Notes under the pieces: model-generated
What the model was told of the DNA's origin: nothing
The model's input: only the letters and a program-made list of their open reading frames with translations
Databases searched by the model: none
Source: an uncultured Sphingomonadaceae bacterium
GTDB taxonomy: Bacteria; Pseudomonadota; Alphaproteobacteria; Sphingomonadales; Sphingomonadaceae
DNA: 64,000 nt
Reading direction: 5' to 3'
Assembly: GCA_913060895.1 (NCBI GenBank)
Contig: CAJXSN010000008.1
Location: 62,001 to 126,000, forward strand
Made by a program: the position numbers and the translations under genes
Shown here: positions 45,462-54,822 of the stretch, in pieces
Layout of the letters: each line of letters starts with the position of its first letter
How positions within the stretch are numbered: position 1 is the stretch's first letter

Positions 45462-46819
45462 GAGCGGTCGCTTTCGGACATGTTGACGGAAGAGCCGCCG
45501 CCGTGGCTGTCGCCGGAGCGGACGGCATGGGCGGCCATGGTGGTGCCTTGATTGAGGGCCTGACGGCGATGCATCTGCTGCGCCCATGCAGGCGGACCTC
45601 CCGCTGGAGCGGCAGGCGCTGCGGAAGCGGCGGCACTCGCACCGCCAATACTTCCCTGCGTGGACGATCCACCGGTGACGCCAAGCCCGGCGCGGGCACC
45701 ATCGGAGAAGCTGCCTTTGACGCTTTCCGCTGCTTTCGACACGGCACGCTTCAGCGGCGACGCGGCAGCCGATCCGGCTGTACGGGCGACACCGCCCAGA
45801 CCGGAGCCGACACCTGCTGCACCGGACTGGCCAAGGGAACCGACACTATAGGCGGCGCTTGCCGCACCTGCAGCGGCAGCACCCCCACGGACAGCAGTGG
45901 CACCACCGGAGAGTGCCGCAGTTCCCCCCTTCGCGGCCATACCTGCGGCAGCGCCACCCGCTAGCACCATGCCGCCAGCGGCAAGGCCGGTTCCGACGGC
46001 AGCACCTGCACCAAGCTGCGGGCCGCCGGATACGAGACCCGACGCAATGCCGGGGCCGAAAATGCCGAGGCCGAGAAGAGAAAGTGCTGCCAGCACGATG
46101 GCCATGGCGTCGTCGATGGTGGGCGTCGCGCCGCCGAAGCCTGCCGTGAACTGCGAAAACAGCGTCGAGCCGATGCCGATGATGACAGCGAGCACCAGCA
46201 CTTTGATGCCGGATGAGACGACGTTGCCCAGCACGCGTTCAGCCATGAAGGCGGTCTTGCCGAACAGGCCGAAGGGTATGAGGACGAAGCCGGCCAGCGT
46301 CGTCAGCTTGAACTCGATCAGGGTGACGAAGAGCTGCACGGCAAGGAGGAAGAATGCGAGCAGCACCAGCACCCAGGCGAACATCAGGCAGGCGATCTGG
46401 ATGAAGTTCTCGAAGAAGGACCAGTAGCCCATCATGTCGGAGATGGATTCGAGCAGCGGGCGACCGGCATCGAGACCGGTCTGCGCCACCTTGCCGGGCC
46501 GCAGCAGATCGGCGGAGGAAAAGCTGGTCCCCGATCCCTTCAGGCCGAGACCGGCGAAGCTGTCGAAGATGATCTGCGCGAGATTGTTCCAGTTGCCGAT
46601 CAGATAGGCGAAGACACCGACAAACAGCGTCTTCTTGACCAGCCGGGCGATAATGTCGTCATCCGCACCCCAGGACCAGAAGAGCGCGGCCAGCGTGACG
46701 TCGATGACGATCAGGGTCGTGGCGATGAAAGCGACTTCACCGCCGAGTAGGCCGAAGCCGCTATCGATATAGCTGGTGAATACGCTCAGGAAATTGTCGA
46801 TGACGCCGGTGCCGCCCAT
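45458..46819 (-). CDS. trbL: TrbL, VirB6-like channel subunit
   Basis: The 453-residue membrane protein has about six hydrophobic helices in the first 260 residues, then a glycine/alanine-rich tail (260-340) and a Ser/Ala-rich end. This is the TrbL pattern, including GVIDNFLSVFTSYIDSGFGLL at the start. It forms the inner-membrane part of the transfer channel. It lies 3 bases from trbK. Confidence 0.93.
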   Translation of the reverse strand: MGGTGVIDNFLSVFTSYIDSGFGLLGGEVAFIATTLIVIDVTLAALFWSWGADDDIIARLVKKTLFVGVFAYLIGNWNNLAQIIFDSFAGLGLKGSGTSFSSADLLRPGKVAQTGLDAGRPLLESISDMMGYWSFFENFIQIACLMFAWVLVLLAFFLLAVQLFVTLIEFKLTTLAGFVLIPFGLFGKTAFMAERVLGNVVSSGIKVLVLAVIIGIGSTLFSQFTAGFGGATPTIDDAMAIVLAALSLLGLGIFGPGIASGLVSGGPQLGAGAAVGTGLAAGGMVLAGGAAAGMAAKGGTAALSGGATAVRGGAAAAGAASAAYSVGSLGQSGAAGVGSGLGGVARTAGSAAASPLKRAVSKAAESVKGSFSDGARAGLGVTGGSSTQGSIGGASAAASAAPAAPAGGPPAWAQQMHRRQALNQGTTMAAHAVRSGDSHGGGSSVNMSESDRS

Positions 46820-46822
46820 GGT

Positions 46823-47110
46823 TCACTGTCCCCCGTTCTGATGCGGGGCGGCGGGCACCGGCGTCCGGCCGAGGAACCGATCACGGTTCTCGGCCCAGGT
46901 GGCGAGGCAACCGGGATCGTTCACGGCAGCCTCACCAAGCTGCTGGCAGCGGCGCAGGCTCTGGCGCAGCGGATCGGCAGAAGGTTGAAGCGCGGGAGCC
47001 GGACGGGTTTGCGCCGGTTCGTCCTCGCGGGTCATCTCGATCACCGTGGCGGTAATCGCAATGGCAACGAATATGATCGCCCCGATCCGGGCCAGCAGCT
47101 TGCCGTCCAT
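46823..47110 (-). CDS. TrbK-alt, putative entry exclusion protein
   Basis: This 95-residue protein has one membrane segment (residues 8-25) and a short periplasmic part with two cysteines in RRCQQL and PGCLATW. Its place between trbJ and trbL and its LGEAAVNDPGCLATWAENRDRFL segment identify it as the TrbK-alt family, the form used in sphingomonad ICEs. TrbK blocks entry of a second copy of the element. Confidence 0.85.
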   Translation of the reverse strand: MDGKLLARIGAIIFVAIAITATVIEMTREDEPAQTRPAPALQPSADPLRQSLRRCQQLGEAAVNDPGCLATWAENRDRFLGRTPVPAAPHQNGGQ

Positions 47111-47130
47111 GTCAAGCCCCTTCTGTTGGG

Positions 47131-47916
47131 TCAGTTGTTGCCGTTGCCGAACATCCGGGCATTGCCGGGCTGGTAGCCCGATCCCGGTGTCAGAAAGCGT
47201 TCACGCTGAATGCGGCCCTGTTCGGCAGCGGTCGCACGCTCGGCCTCGATCAGCGCTTCCGAGCGGCCATTGGCCGACATCAGCGCGACCAGGTCGGAAA
47301 GCTGCTGTGATTGCAGGGCCAGAAGCTGATTGCCCGCCTGTGTGGCCTGCAATGCACCCGTGGCGTTCTGGCTCTGACCGACAATGGCAGACATCTCGGT
47401 GCGGTTGGTGTCGATATTGCCGACGACACCGGCCTGTACGCGCATGGCGTCCTGCAAGCCGCCGACCGTATTCTGCCAGCGGGACCGCGCATCAGCGACG
47501 AGCTGGGTATCGGTAGCGGACAGGGAGATACTGCCGTATTTCTGCTGAAACGCTTGGTCGATGTTCTGGACGTCGAAGGCGATGTTCTGCGCCTGGCTCA
47601 GAAGCTGCTGCGTGCGCTGGACATTCTGCTGCAAGGTTTGGAGCGAGCTATAGGGCAGGCTCGCCAGATTGCGGGCCTGATTGATGAGCATGGTCGCCTC
47701 ATTCTGGAGGCTCTGAATCTGGTTGTTGATCTGCTCCAGTGTGCGCGCGGCCGTGAGGACGTTTTCGGCGTAATTGGATGGATCGAAGACGATGCGGCCG
47801 AAGCCGAATTGTGCATGGGCCGGACTCGCCAGCATCGGCGAAAGCGCGACGGGCACGGCGAGCGCGACAGCCAGTGCGGACGTACCGACGAGACGGCGAA
47901 CGGGAATGCGGATCAT
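47131..47916 (-). CDS. trbJ: TrbJ, VirB5-like pilus component
   Basis: The 261-residue exported protein has a signal peptide (cleaved near AHAQF, residue 35) and a helical mature part with long heptads, as in VirB5/TrbJ adhesins at the pilus tip. Glutamine-rich stretches around residues 60-130 are usual. The start overlaps the trbE stop by 4 bases. Confidence 0.93.
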   Translation of the reverse strand: MIRIPVRRLVGTSALAVALAVPVALSPMLASPAHAQFGFGRIVFDPSNYAENVLTAARTLEQINNQIQSLQNEATMLINQARNLASLPYSSLQTLQQNVQRTQQLLSQAQNIAFDVQNIDQAFQQKYGSISLSATDTQLVADARSRWQNTVGGLQDAMRVQAGVVGNIDTNRTEMSAIVGQSQNATGALQATQAGNQLLALQSQQLSDLVALMSANGRSEALIEAERATAAEQGRIQRERFLTPGSGYQPGNARMFGNGNN

Positions 47917-50420
47917 GGCAGGATCTCCTCCTCATGGGGGCGGTGTGACTGGGAATGATCTGGCGCGGCCGGAACAGCGGGTTCGGTCAGCTCAATGAAA
48001 TTGGCGAGGTTCGGGATCAGCTCTGCGGCCCAATCGGCGCCGCGATGGCGCAGCCAGGCGGCAAGGAAGCCGTCACGCCCATGCTCAGCCATGAGGTTTG
48101 CAATCAGGGTCTGGTCTGATTTGGCGGAAGCGGCGCAGAGCGCGAGGCCAACCTCGCTGAGACCCAGCTCAAACAGCCGATTGCCGCGCCGCGACTGGCA
48201 ATAATAGTCCCGCTTGGGCGTCGCCCGTGCAAGGATTTCGATTTGCCGGTCATTGAGGCCGAAGCGGCGATAGATGGCGGTGATCTGGGGCTCAATGGCG
48301 CGCTCGTTCGGCAACAAAAGCCGAGTCGGGCAGCTTTCGATGATGGCGGGTGCGATGTTGCTGCCGTCAATGTCGCTGAGCGACTGCGTGGCGAAGATGA
48401 CGGAAGCGTTCTTCTTCCTGAGCGTCTTCAGCCATTCGCGAAGCTGATTGGCGAAGCCTTCATCATCCAGCGCCAGCCAGCCTTCATCGATGATGAGCAG
48501 TGTCGGTCGTCCGTCAAGCCGGTCGCCGATACGGTGGAACAGATAGGCCAGCACTGCAGGCGCAGCGCCAGTGCCCACAAGCCCCTCGATTTCAAAAGCT
48601 TGAACATCAGCTGATCCTAGATGCTCAGCCTCGGCATCGAGCAGCCGGCCATAGGCACCGCCAACACAGTAAGGGCGCAACGCCTGTTTGAGGTCGTTGG
48701 ATTGGAGCAGCACCGCAAGGCCAGTGATGGTGCGCTCCCCGATCGGCGCAGACGCCAAGGAGTTCAGTGCAGTCCAGATATGTTCCTTGACGTCGGGCGT
48801 GAGTGTAATGCCTTCACGCATGAGGATTGCCCCGATCCAGTCGGCGGCCCAAGCACGCTCATAGGTGTCGTCGATGCGCGCCAGCGGTTGGAGGGAGACG
48901 GACGCTTCGTCTCCTTCCGTCAGCCCGCCGCCCAGGTCGTGCCAGTCCCCGCCCATGGCAAGCGCAGACGCTCTGATCGAGCCACCGAAATCGAAGGCGA
49001 AGATCTGGGAGCGTTCGTAGCGGCGGAACTGCAGCGCCATCAGCGCCAGCAGCACGGATTTGCCCGCGCCGGTAGGGCCGACAACGAGGGTATGGCCGAC
49101 ATCGCCGATATGAAGGGAAAGCCGGAACGGCGTCGAACCCTCAGTCTTGCCGTAAAGCAAGGGAGGCGCTTCGAGATGTTCGTTCCGTCCCGGCCCCGCC
49201 CACACGGCCGATAGCGGGATCATGTGGACAAGGTTGAGTGTCGAGACCGGCGGCTGCCGGACGTTCGCGTAGGCGTGTCCGGGCAAGGAGCCGAGCCAGG
49301 CATCAACAGCATTGACGGTTTCCGGCATGGCCATGAAGTCGCGCCCCTGGATGATCTTCTCAACCAGCCGCAGCTTCTCGTCGGCTATGCGCGGATCGGC
49401 ATCCCAGACGGTGACGGTCGCCGTCACATAGGCCATGCCGGCCATGTCGGCGCCAAGTTCCTGCAGGGCCATGTCAGCGTCGAGCGCCTTGTTCGACGCA
49501 TCCGTGTCGACGAGCGCCGATTGCTCGTTGGTCATCACCTCTTTCAGGATCGCGGCTATGGATTTGCGCTTGGCGAACCATTGGCGACGGATCTTGGTCA
49601 GAAGCTTCGTGGCGTCCGTCTTGTCCATCAGGATCGCGCGGGTGGACCAGCGGTAGGGAAAGGCCAGCCGGTTCATCTCGTCGAGCAGGCCGGGCGTTGT
49701 CGCGGTCGGAAAGCCGGTGATGGTCAGGACCCGCAGATGCTGATCACCAAGGCGCGGCTCCAGCCCGCCGATCAGCGGCTGATCGGCCAGCAGCGCGTCG
49801 AGGTGCATCGGCACCTCCGGCACGCGCACGCGGTGGCGGTTCGTGGAAATCGTGGAATGGAGATAGGTCAGCGTCGCTGCGTCATCGATCCAGTGGCATT
49901 CGGGCATGAAGCCGTCGAGCAGCGCCAGCACGCGGTCGGTGCGGTCAATGAAGCCGCGCATCACCTCCCATGGATTGACGCCGGATTGCTCGCGGCCCTC
50001 ATAGAGCCAGGTCTCGGCACGGGCGGCATCCTCGGCAGGCGGCAGCCAGAGGAAGGTCAGAAAACAGCCGGACACAAAATGCATACCGGCTTCCTCAAAG
50101 GCAGCCTTGCGTTCGGCATCGACCAGCGCGGAAGCCGCATCGGGAAACGTGCTGTCAGGATAGGTCGCGGCTTCGGAACGCTGTGCCTCGACGAAGATCG
50201 ACCAGCCAGAGCCGAGACGGCGCACGGCATTGTTAATCCGACTGGCAACTGCGACCAATTCGGCTGCGACGGCGGAATCGAGATCAGGCCCCCGGAATTT
50301 AGCGGTGCGCTGAAAACTGCCGTCCTTGTTCAGCACAACACCGGAGCCGACCAGAGCGGCCCAGGGCAGGAAATCCGCGAGACGGGTGGCGGTGCGTCGA
50401 TATTCGGTGAGATTCATCAT
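47913..50420 (-). CDS. trbE: TrbE, VirB4-like ATPase
   Basis: The 835-residue cytoplasmic ATPase powers the assembly of the transfer apparatus. Walker A is VGPTGAGKS near residue 448, Walker B is LLIIDEGWLAL near residue 645, and the QSLSDI motif follows. The N-terminal CagE/VirB4 region is complete. It starts 10 bases after the trbD stop. Confidence 0.96.
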   Translation of the reverse strand: MMNLTEYRRTATRLADFLPWAALVGSGVVLNKDGSFQRTAKFRGPDLDSAVAAELVAVASRINNAVRRLGSGWSIFVEAQRSEAATYPDSTFPDAASALVDAERKAAFEEAGMHFVSGCFLTFLWLPPAEDAARAETWLYEGREQSGVNPWEVMRGFIDRTDRVLALLDGFMPECHWIDDAATLTYLHSTISTNRHRVRVPEVPMHLDALLADQPLIGGLEPRLGDQHLRVLTITGFPTATTPGLLDEMNRLAFPYRWSTRAILMDKTDATKLLTKIRRQWFAKRKSIAAILKEVMTNEQSALVDTDASNKALDADMALQELGADMAGMAYVTATVTVWDADPRIADEKLRLVEKIIQGRDFMAMPETVNAVDAWLGSLPGHAYANVRQPPVSTLNLVHMIPLSAVWAGPGRNEHLEAPPLLYGKTEGSTPFRLSLHIGDVGHTLVVGPTGAGKSVLLALMALQFRRYERSQIFAFDFGGSIRASALAMGGDWHDLGGGLTEGDEASVSLQPLARIDDTYERAWAADWIGAILMREGITLTPDVKEHIWTALNSLASAPIGERTITGLAVLLQSNDLKQALRPYCVGGAYGRLLDAEAEHLGSADVQAFEIEGLVGTGAAPAVLAYLFHRIGDRLDGRPTLLIIDEGWLALDDEGFANQLREWLKTLRKKNASVIFATQSLSDIDGSNIAPAIIESCPTRLLLPNERAIEPQITAIYRRFGLNDRQIEILARATPKRDYYCQSRRGNRLFELGLSEVGLALCAASAKSDQTLIANLMAEHGRDGFLAAWLRHRGADWAAELIPNLANFIELTEPAVPAAPDHSQSHRPHEEEILP

Positions 50421-50430
50421 GGCTGCGCCC

Positions 50431-50712
50431 TCACACCGAAAGATGACCGGGGATGCGCAGATGCCTGCGCCCGACCTCGACGAAGAGCGGATCGCGTTTC
50501 GCCGCCCAGACCGCGAGGAAATGCCCGACCGCCCAGATCGCGAGGCCGACCAGCCAGAGACGCAGGCCGAGACCCACGGCTCCGGCTAGTGTGCCATTGA
50601 TGATGGCGATGGAGCGCGGTGCGCCGCCGAGTAGAATATGCTCGGTCAACGCCCGGTGGACCGGGACGGAAAATCCCGGCACTGCGTCGAGTTGCTCAAA
50701 GCCGACCGCCAT
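50431..50712 (-). CDS. trbD: TrbD, VirB3-like subunit
   Basis: The 93-residue protein from the ATG at 50712 has paired hydrophobic segments around residues 35-70 and ends PLFVEVGRRHLRIPGHLSV, typical of TrbD. The start overlaps the trbC stop by one base. It supports TrbE at the inner membrane. Confidence 0.9.
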   Translation of the reverse strand: MAVGFEQLDAVPGFSVPVHRALTEHILLGGAPRSIAIINGTLAGAVGLGLRLWLVGLAIWAVGHFLAVWAAKRDPLFVEVGRRHLRIPGHLSV

Positions 50713-51044
50713 CAGACGAGCGCCCCGCCGCCGAACGAGAAAAACGACAGGAAGAAGCTCGACGCCGCGAAGGCGATGGATAGACCGAATACGATCTGGA
50801 TCAGCTTGCGGAAGCCGCCGCCTGTATCGCCGAAGGCCAGTGCAAGACCGGTGGAGATAATGACGATGACGGCGATGATCTTGGCAACCGGCCCTTCGAT
50901 CGACTGAAGGATGCTTTGGAGCGGCGCTTCCCACGGCATGGACGAACCTGAAGCGTGCGCGGCCGGGGCGAGGATCAGGCTGATGGAAACGGCGGTAACG
51001 GCTGTTGCCATGAAGCGGTAGCCGCGCGAAATCGTGCGGATCAT
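50712..51044 (-). CDS. trbC: TrbC, VirB2-like pilin
   Basis: The 110-residue pro-pilin has a long signal peptide (cut near AHASG, residue 33) and two hydrophobic helices separated by a short polar loop (residues 52-105). Processed TrbC subunits form the transfer pilus. It overlaps trbB by 4 bases. Confidence 0.93.
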   Translation of the reverse strand: MIRTISRGYRFMATAVTAVSISLILAPAAHASGSSMPWEAPLQSILQSIEGPVAKIIAVIVIISTGLALAFGDTGGGFRKLIQIVFGLSIAFAASSFFLSFFSFGGGALV

Positions 51045-52021
51045 GAAGGATCTCCTTTCGGGGTGGTTGCGGGGGCAATGGCGTAGTCGCCGTCGGGGCC
51101 GAGCCCATCGACGCGGGCGAGTTCAACCAGACGGCGGGAAGATCCTCGTCCGGCGAGGACGGCAACAAGGTTGATTGTCTCGGCGATCAGGGCGCGCGGC
51201 ACCGTGATCACGGCCTCCTGGATGAGCTGTTCGAGACGGCGCAGCGCGCCGATGCCGGAACCGGCATGGATAGTACCGATCCCCCCGGGATGCCCAGTGC
51301 CCCAGGCTTTAAGCAGGTCGAGGGCTTCGGGGCCGCGCACTTCGCCGATGGGGATGCGGTCGGGGCGCAGGCGCAGCGAGGAACGGACCAGATCGGAAAG
51401 CGTCGCCACGCCATCTTTCGTCCGCATGGCGACAAGGTTCGGCGCGGCGCATTGCAGTTCGCGTGTGTCCTCAATGATGACGACGCGATCTGTGGTCTTC
51501 GCCACCTCGGCCAGCAGCGCATTGGTCAGTGTGGTCTTGCCGGTCGAGGTGCCGCCCGCGACAAGGATATTGGCCCGGGTGGCGACATTCAGGCGCAGCA
51601 CCTCGGCCTGAAGGCTGGTCATGATTCCGGCTGTCACATAGTTGTCGAGCGTGAAGACGGCGACGGCAGGCTTGCGGATGGCAAAGGTTGGAGCAGCGAC
51701 CACCGGCGGCAACAGTCCTTCGAACCGTTCGCCGGTCTCGGGCAGTTCGGCCGAGACACGCGGGCTACGCGCATGAACCTCGACGCCGACATGATGGGCG
51801 ACCAGCCGGACGATCCGCTCACCATCGGCGACGGACAATCTCTCCCCCGTATCGGCCAGACCTTCGGAGAGCCGGTCCACCCAGATGCGGCCATCCGGGT
51901 TCAGCATCACCTCGACCACGCTGGGATCTTCCAGAAACCGCGCAATGGACGTCCCGAGCGCGGTGCGCAGCATTCGCGCGCCGCGGGCAAGCGTTTCGGG
52001 TTTGTGATGTGCTGCGGTCAT
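51041..52021 (-). CDS. trbB: TrbB, VirB11-like ATPase
   Basis: The protein is 326 residues from the ATG at 52021 (an ATG 15 bases upstream is also possible). Walker A is [10 protein letters not shown] near residue 158, followed by the Asp box EDTRELQ, RMKDG- and [11 protein letters not shown], typical of secretion ATPases. TrbB drives pilus assembly and heads the trb operon, preceded by a palindrome-bearing region. Confidence 0.96.
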   Translation of the reverse strand: MTAAHHKPETLARGARMLRTALGTSIARFLEDPSVVEVMLNPDGRIWVDRLSEGLADTGERLSVADGERIVRLVAHHVGVEVHARSPRVSAELPETGERFEGLLPPVVAAPTFAIRKPAVAVFTLDNYVTAGIMTSLQAEVLRLNVATRANILVAGGTSTGKTTLTNALLAEVAKTTDRVVIIEDTRELQCAAPNLVAMRTKDGVATLSDLVRSSLRLRPDRIPIGEVRGPEALDLLKAWGTGHPGGIGTIHAGSGIGALRRLEQLIQEAVITVPRALIAETINLVAVLAGRGSSRRLVELARVDGLGPDGDYAIAPATTPKGDPS

Positions 52022-52036
52022 GGCGTCCCCGTTCAT

Positions 52037-52302
52037 GACGGGGCACGCAAAGACGGACCCCGGATCGGGGTCGATTAAAAGAGCCTGATTATGGGCAGTT
52101 TCAACAGGTGTTTACGCACGTGCGGGTATCGGCGGCTGACGGCGGCAAATCGGATGGCTATGTTTTCAGCAGGTAGATTCCTGCTCAACAGCTTTCAGAC
52201 TGAGGATTGGCGCAAGCATGAGCACAAAGCTCAACCACGGACACGCGTTTAGCCAAACCCTCGTTCCCGGGCTATCCGTCGCTTCCCACGGTTTTACGTT
52301 GC
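52037..52302. promoter_or_regulatory. Region upstream of trb operon with palindromes
   Basis: This 266-base gap has no gene. It holds GACCCCG-gat-CGGGGTC (52056-52072), an exact inverted repeat 34 bases upstream of the trbB start, and the perfect palindrome CGCACGTGCG (52115-52124). In Ti-type plasmids, trb promoters carry dyad operators for a regulator; the same is guessed here, without a named regulator. Confidence 0.45.
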
Positions 52303-54342
52303 TTAGGTGTCCGCTCCTATCCGGTCGATGATCCGGCCATCGAACGCCAGAAGCTTATGGTCAACGTTCGCGACGAAGTTTTTGACGCTAGCCAAGTCTT
52401 CGCTCGTGGCAATCAGGATCTGCGCCCCTGATGACGCGATGCGTCCAGCTTGGGAGAGGAGCCCGGCGACGCTGGCCGGCGCCGCCTCCTGCTGACGCGG
52501 TTCATCGAAGACGACGAGACCAGGATGATTGGTATCTCGGTTCCTCGCAACGTCCAGAAGCCCAAGCTGATATGCCCACTTCAGTCGGATGCTATCACTG
52601 GCTGACAACTCGAACCCGATCTCGAACCCCTCCTTTTCCGGCCGATACGTGTCCTTCGAGACCGTCAGGTCCGCTGGTGAGAATGTGTTGAACCCGTATT
52701 TGACCAGCTGTTTCCGGATCGAGGCCTCGAGAACCTCAATCTTTTCGACATCGCCCGAACTGAGGCGTTCGGATGGGAGTAGCTTGCTTTCAGCCTGCAG
52801 GCTGGCCCAGTTCTCAACCTGATCGACCAAACCGTTGATCTGCTCGGCAAAGCGCGCGTCAATGTCTCTCAGGTGGTTGAGCCGCTGCTCAGTCCTTAGG
52901 CGCTCTTCGATAAAAGATGCGGACGCGGCATGCGACGGCGCAATCAGATCCGCTCTGAGCGCTCGCAACCGCGCGGTTTGCTTACGCAGATCCTCACCCG
53001 TCGTGACGAGGTCGAGGTCGAAATCGCGGATGATCGCGACAGATCGATCCGTGAGGCGCTTGAACGCCTTTCTCTGAGCATCAATATACTCGATGTTGTC
53101 CTCAAGGGACATGACGGTATCGAGTGTCCCTTGGGGCAGCAGCGCGTCATCGATCGACTGCTCGCAGGTAGGACAATGGTTCGGATCCAACTCACGGGCG
53201 ATCATAGAGCCGAACTTCTGCAGTTTCAGTGCGTCCTTGTTTTTCTTCAGGTCCTCTTCGAGTTGGATAACGCGCTGTACAGTGGACGCCTGCTGGACAA
53301 GCTCGGTTTGACGAGCGCGGAAAATTGTCGTCCGCTCAGCGTTGATCATCTGGATCTCACTGGCAAGCTGATCGGCCTCCGCCGCCGCACCTTCCGCCAC
53401 GGTCTCGACCGCCGGGATAGATTGCTCCTCCAGAACAGCGAGGTCGGCGGCCAGTTCGGTGACCCGGTTCGCGAGTCGGCGCCACCCTCCAGCCTCGGAG
53501 ACCTCCAAATAGGCGTTTCTGACATCCGCCTCCATCGCGGCAGGAGCGCCCGGGAGTGCAGCGACGCGAAGCCCTGATGCAGATGCCAGCGCGCCGATGG
53601 CGTCGATGGTCTTCGTCCACTCCGTGCGGGCCGATGCCGCCCGGAGTTCGATATCCTGACGCCGCAGCTCGTTCTCGTGGGTATCGAGGTCCATCAGGAA
53701 TTCGACGGCACGCCTGTGGACTTCCCGAACCCGGAACTGGGTCGGTATCGCACCGGGGATGGTTGTCCAGCCAACCTTTTGCTCGACGAAGAACAGCGGA
53801 AAAATCGTCTCGACGTACAGCAGGCAGTCCTTGCCATCGTACCGCTTCACGGTCGGAAGATCCCAATCCATAAAGCGAGCGAGCTTCCGGTGGAAACCTG
53901 CCTCACGCTGAGCGGCACCGGGATCGATGACGAAATAGTCGCGGCGCTCGTATTCGCCCGGCCCCTTGGATAGCTCGGGACCCTCGATTACGGATACGAG
54001 CTTATTGTTGGTCTCGGAGATAACGTTGCGGTGCACTGTCATGTATTCGCCTCGGGCGTTTACAATCTCCACCGCCACGTAAGATTCTAGGACATTGGCT
54101 TGGACTCCGGTGGTCGGATCCTCGAGATACTGACGCATCGCAAAGGAAAGCGGAATCTCACGCTTCGGGCTCAACATCTGTTCCAACCCGAGAGCGTATA
54201 AGAACGCGTGCAGCAGCGTCGACTTGCCCGAGGTGTTCGGAGCGTGAAGGATCGTGAGACCGGATCCCAGTGGGGCGTCGGTCCCATACAAGCCTGCGCT
54301 CGTCTGCACCCTGAGCCGGATGTGGCTGATCTTGAGCGACAT
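52303..54342 (-). CDS. SMC/Rad50-like ABC ATPase of an ABC-3C cassette
   Basis: The 679-residue protein has a Rad50/SMC build: Walker A APNTSGKST (K40) at the start, long coiled-coil arms around a zinc hook CPTC (390-393) and Walker B LVVFDEPRQQ near residue 611. This matches the DUF3732-type ATPases of ABC-three-component and Lamassu-like defence systems. It is the last of three genes, with a one-base overlap (TGATG) with the middle gene. It probably senses foreign DNA or ends and controls an effector. It is more AT-rich than the trb genes. Confidence 0.88.
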   Translation of the reverse strand: MSLKISHIRLRVQTSAGLYGTDAPLGSGLTILHAPNTSGKSTLLHAFLYALGLEQMLSPKREIPLSFAMRQYLEDPTTGVQANVLESYVAVEIVNARGEYMTVHRNVISETNNKLVSVIEGPELSKGPGEYERRDYFVIDPGAAQREAGFHRKLARFMDWDLPTVKRYDGKDCLLYVETIFPLFFVEQKVGWTTIPGAIPTQFRVREVHRRAVEFLMDLDTHENELRRQDIELRAASARTEWTKTIDAIGALASASGLRVAALPGAPAAMEADVRNAYLEVSEAGGWRRLANRVTELAADLAVLEEQSIPAVETVAEGAAAEADQLASEIQMINAERTTIFRARQTELVQQASTVQRVIQLEEDLKKNKDALKLQKFGSMIARELDPNHCPTCEQSIDDALLPQGTLDTVMSLEDNIEYIDAQRKAFKRLTDRSVAIIRDFDLDLVTTGEDLRKQTARLRALRADLIAPSHAASASFIEERLRTEQRLNHLRDIDARFAEQINGLVDQVENWASLQAESKLLPSERLSSGDVEKIEVLEASIRKQLVKYGFNTFSPADLTVSKDTYRPEKEGFEIGFELSASDSIRLKWAYQLGLLDVARNRDTNHPGLVVFDEPRQQEAAPASVAGLLSQAGRIASSGAQILIATSEDLASVKNFVANVDHKLLAFDGRIIDRIGADT

Positions 54343-54821
54343 CAGATCGATTCCATCTTCATAATCTTCTCGACCACTTGTTCCGTCATGAACTTGCCAA
54401 CCTCGTCGAGGAAGGCTGTCTCATCCGCCAGCAAACCTTCCTTGCGGATCGTCTTGGCTGCTGCTTTGCCCTCGTCACTCAACGCCAGCGCCTTACCATC
54501 GCGCACCTCGACAAGGCCATTTGCTTTGGCGAATGCGGCAGCACGATTGACCCAAGGTTCTATCCGGATCGCCAGAGCGATAGAATTACGCTTTCTCGCT
54601 AGCACCTCGCGCGTCGTGTCACGCAAAACGCCCGTGCGGCTGACATGGGCTAGAAAGTGCACCTTCTGGACCGAACATCGCTGCCCGCGCGCCGATGCTA
54701 GGACCATGATGAGCAGCGACTGCCCCCATCTTACACGAAGGTCGCCCGGGATAGGTTCCGGACGTGCCGTCACTGTGAAATCGCCTGTCAGGACAGATCG
54801 GAATGTCTTGAGATCAGCCAT
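54342..54821 (-). CDS. Middle component of ABC-3C-like system
   Basis: This 159-residue protein has a winged-helix-like core (RWGQSLLIMVLASARGQRCSVQK, then a basic stretch) and a helical tail. Position, size and coupling to the SMC-like gene match the middle component of ABC-three-component systems. It probably bridges effector and ATPase. It lies 1 base from the upstream effector pseudogene and overlaps the ATPase gene by 1 base. No catalytic motif is seen. Confidence 0.72.
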   Translation of the reverse strand: MADLKTFRSVLTGDFTVTARPEPIPGDLRVRWGQSLLIMVLASARGQRCSVQKVHFLAHVSRTGVLRDTTREVLARKRNSIALAIRIEPWVNRAAAFAKANGLVEVRDGKALALSDEGKAAAKTIRKEGLLADETAFLDEVGKFMTEQVVEKIMKMESI

Positions 54822-54822
54822 T

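Noticed and set aside
49224-50600. Open frame of 458 codons on the plus strand across trbE and trbD
   Set aside because: It is antisense to recognised T4SS genes with good motifs and has no domain of its own.
52115-52124. Lux-box or tra-box reading of CGCACGTGCG
   Set aside because: The palindrome is too short and does not match the known 18-base tra box; no LuxI or LuxR-type gene is in the window.
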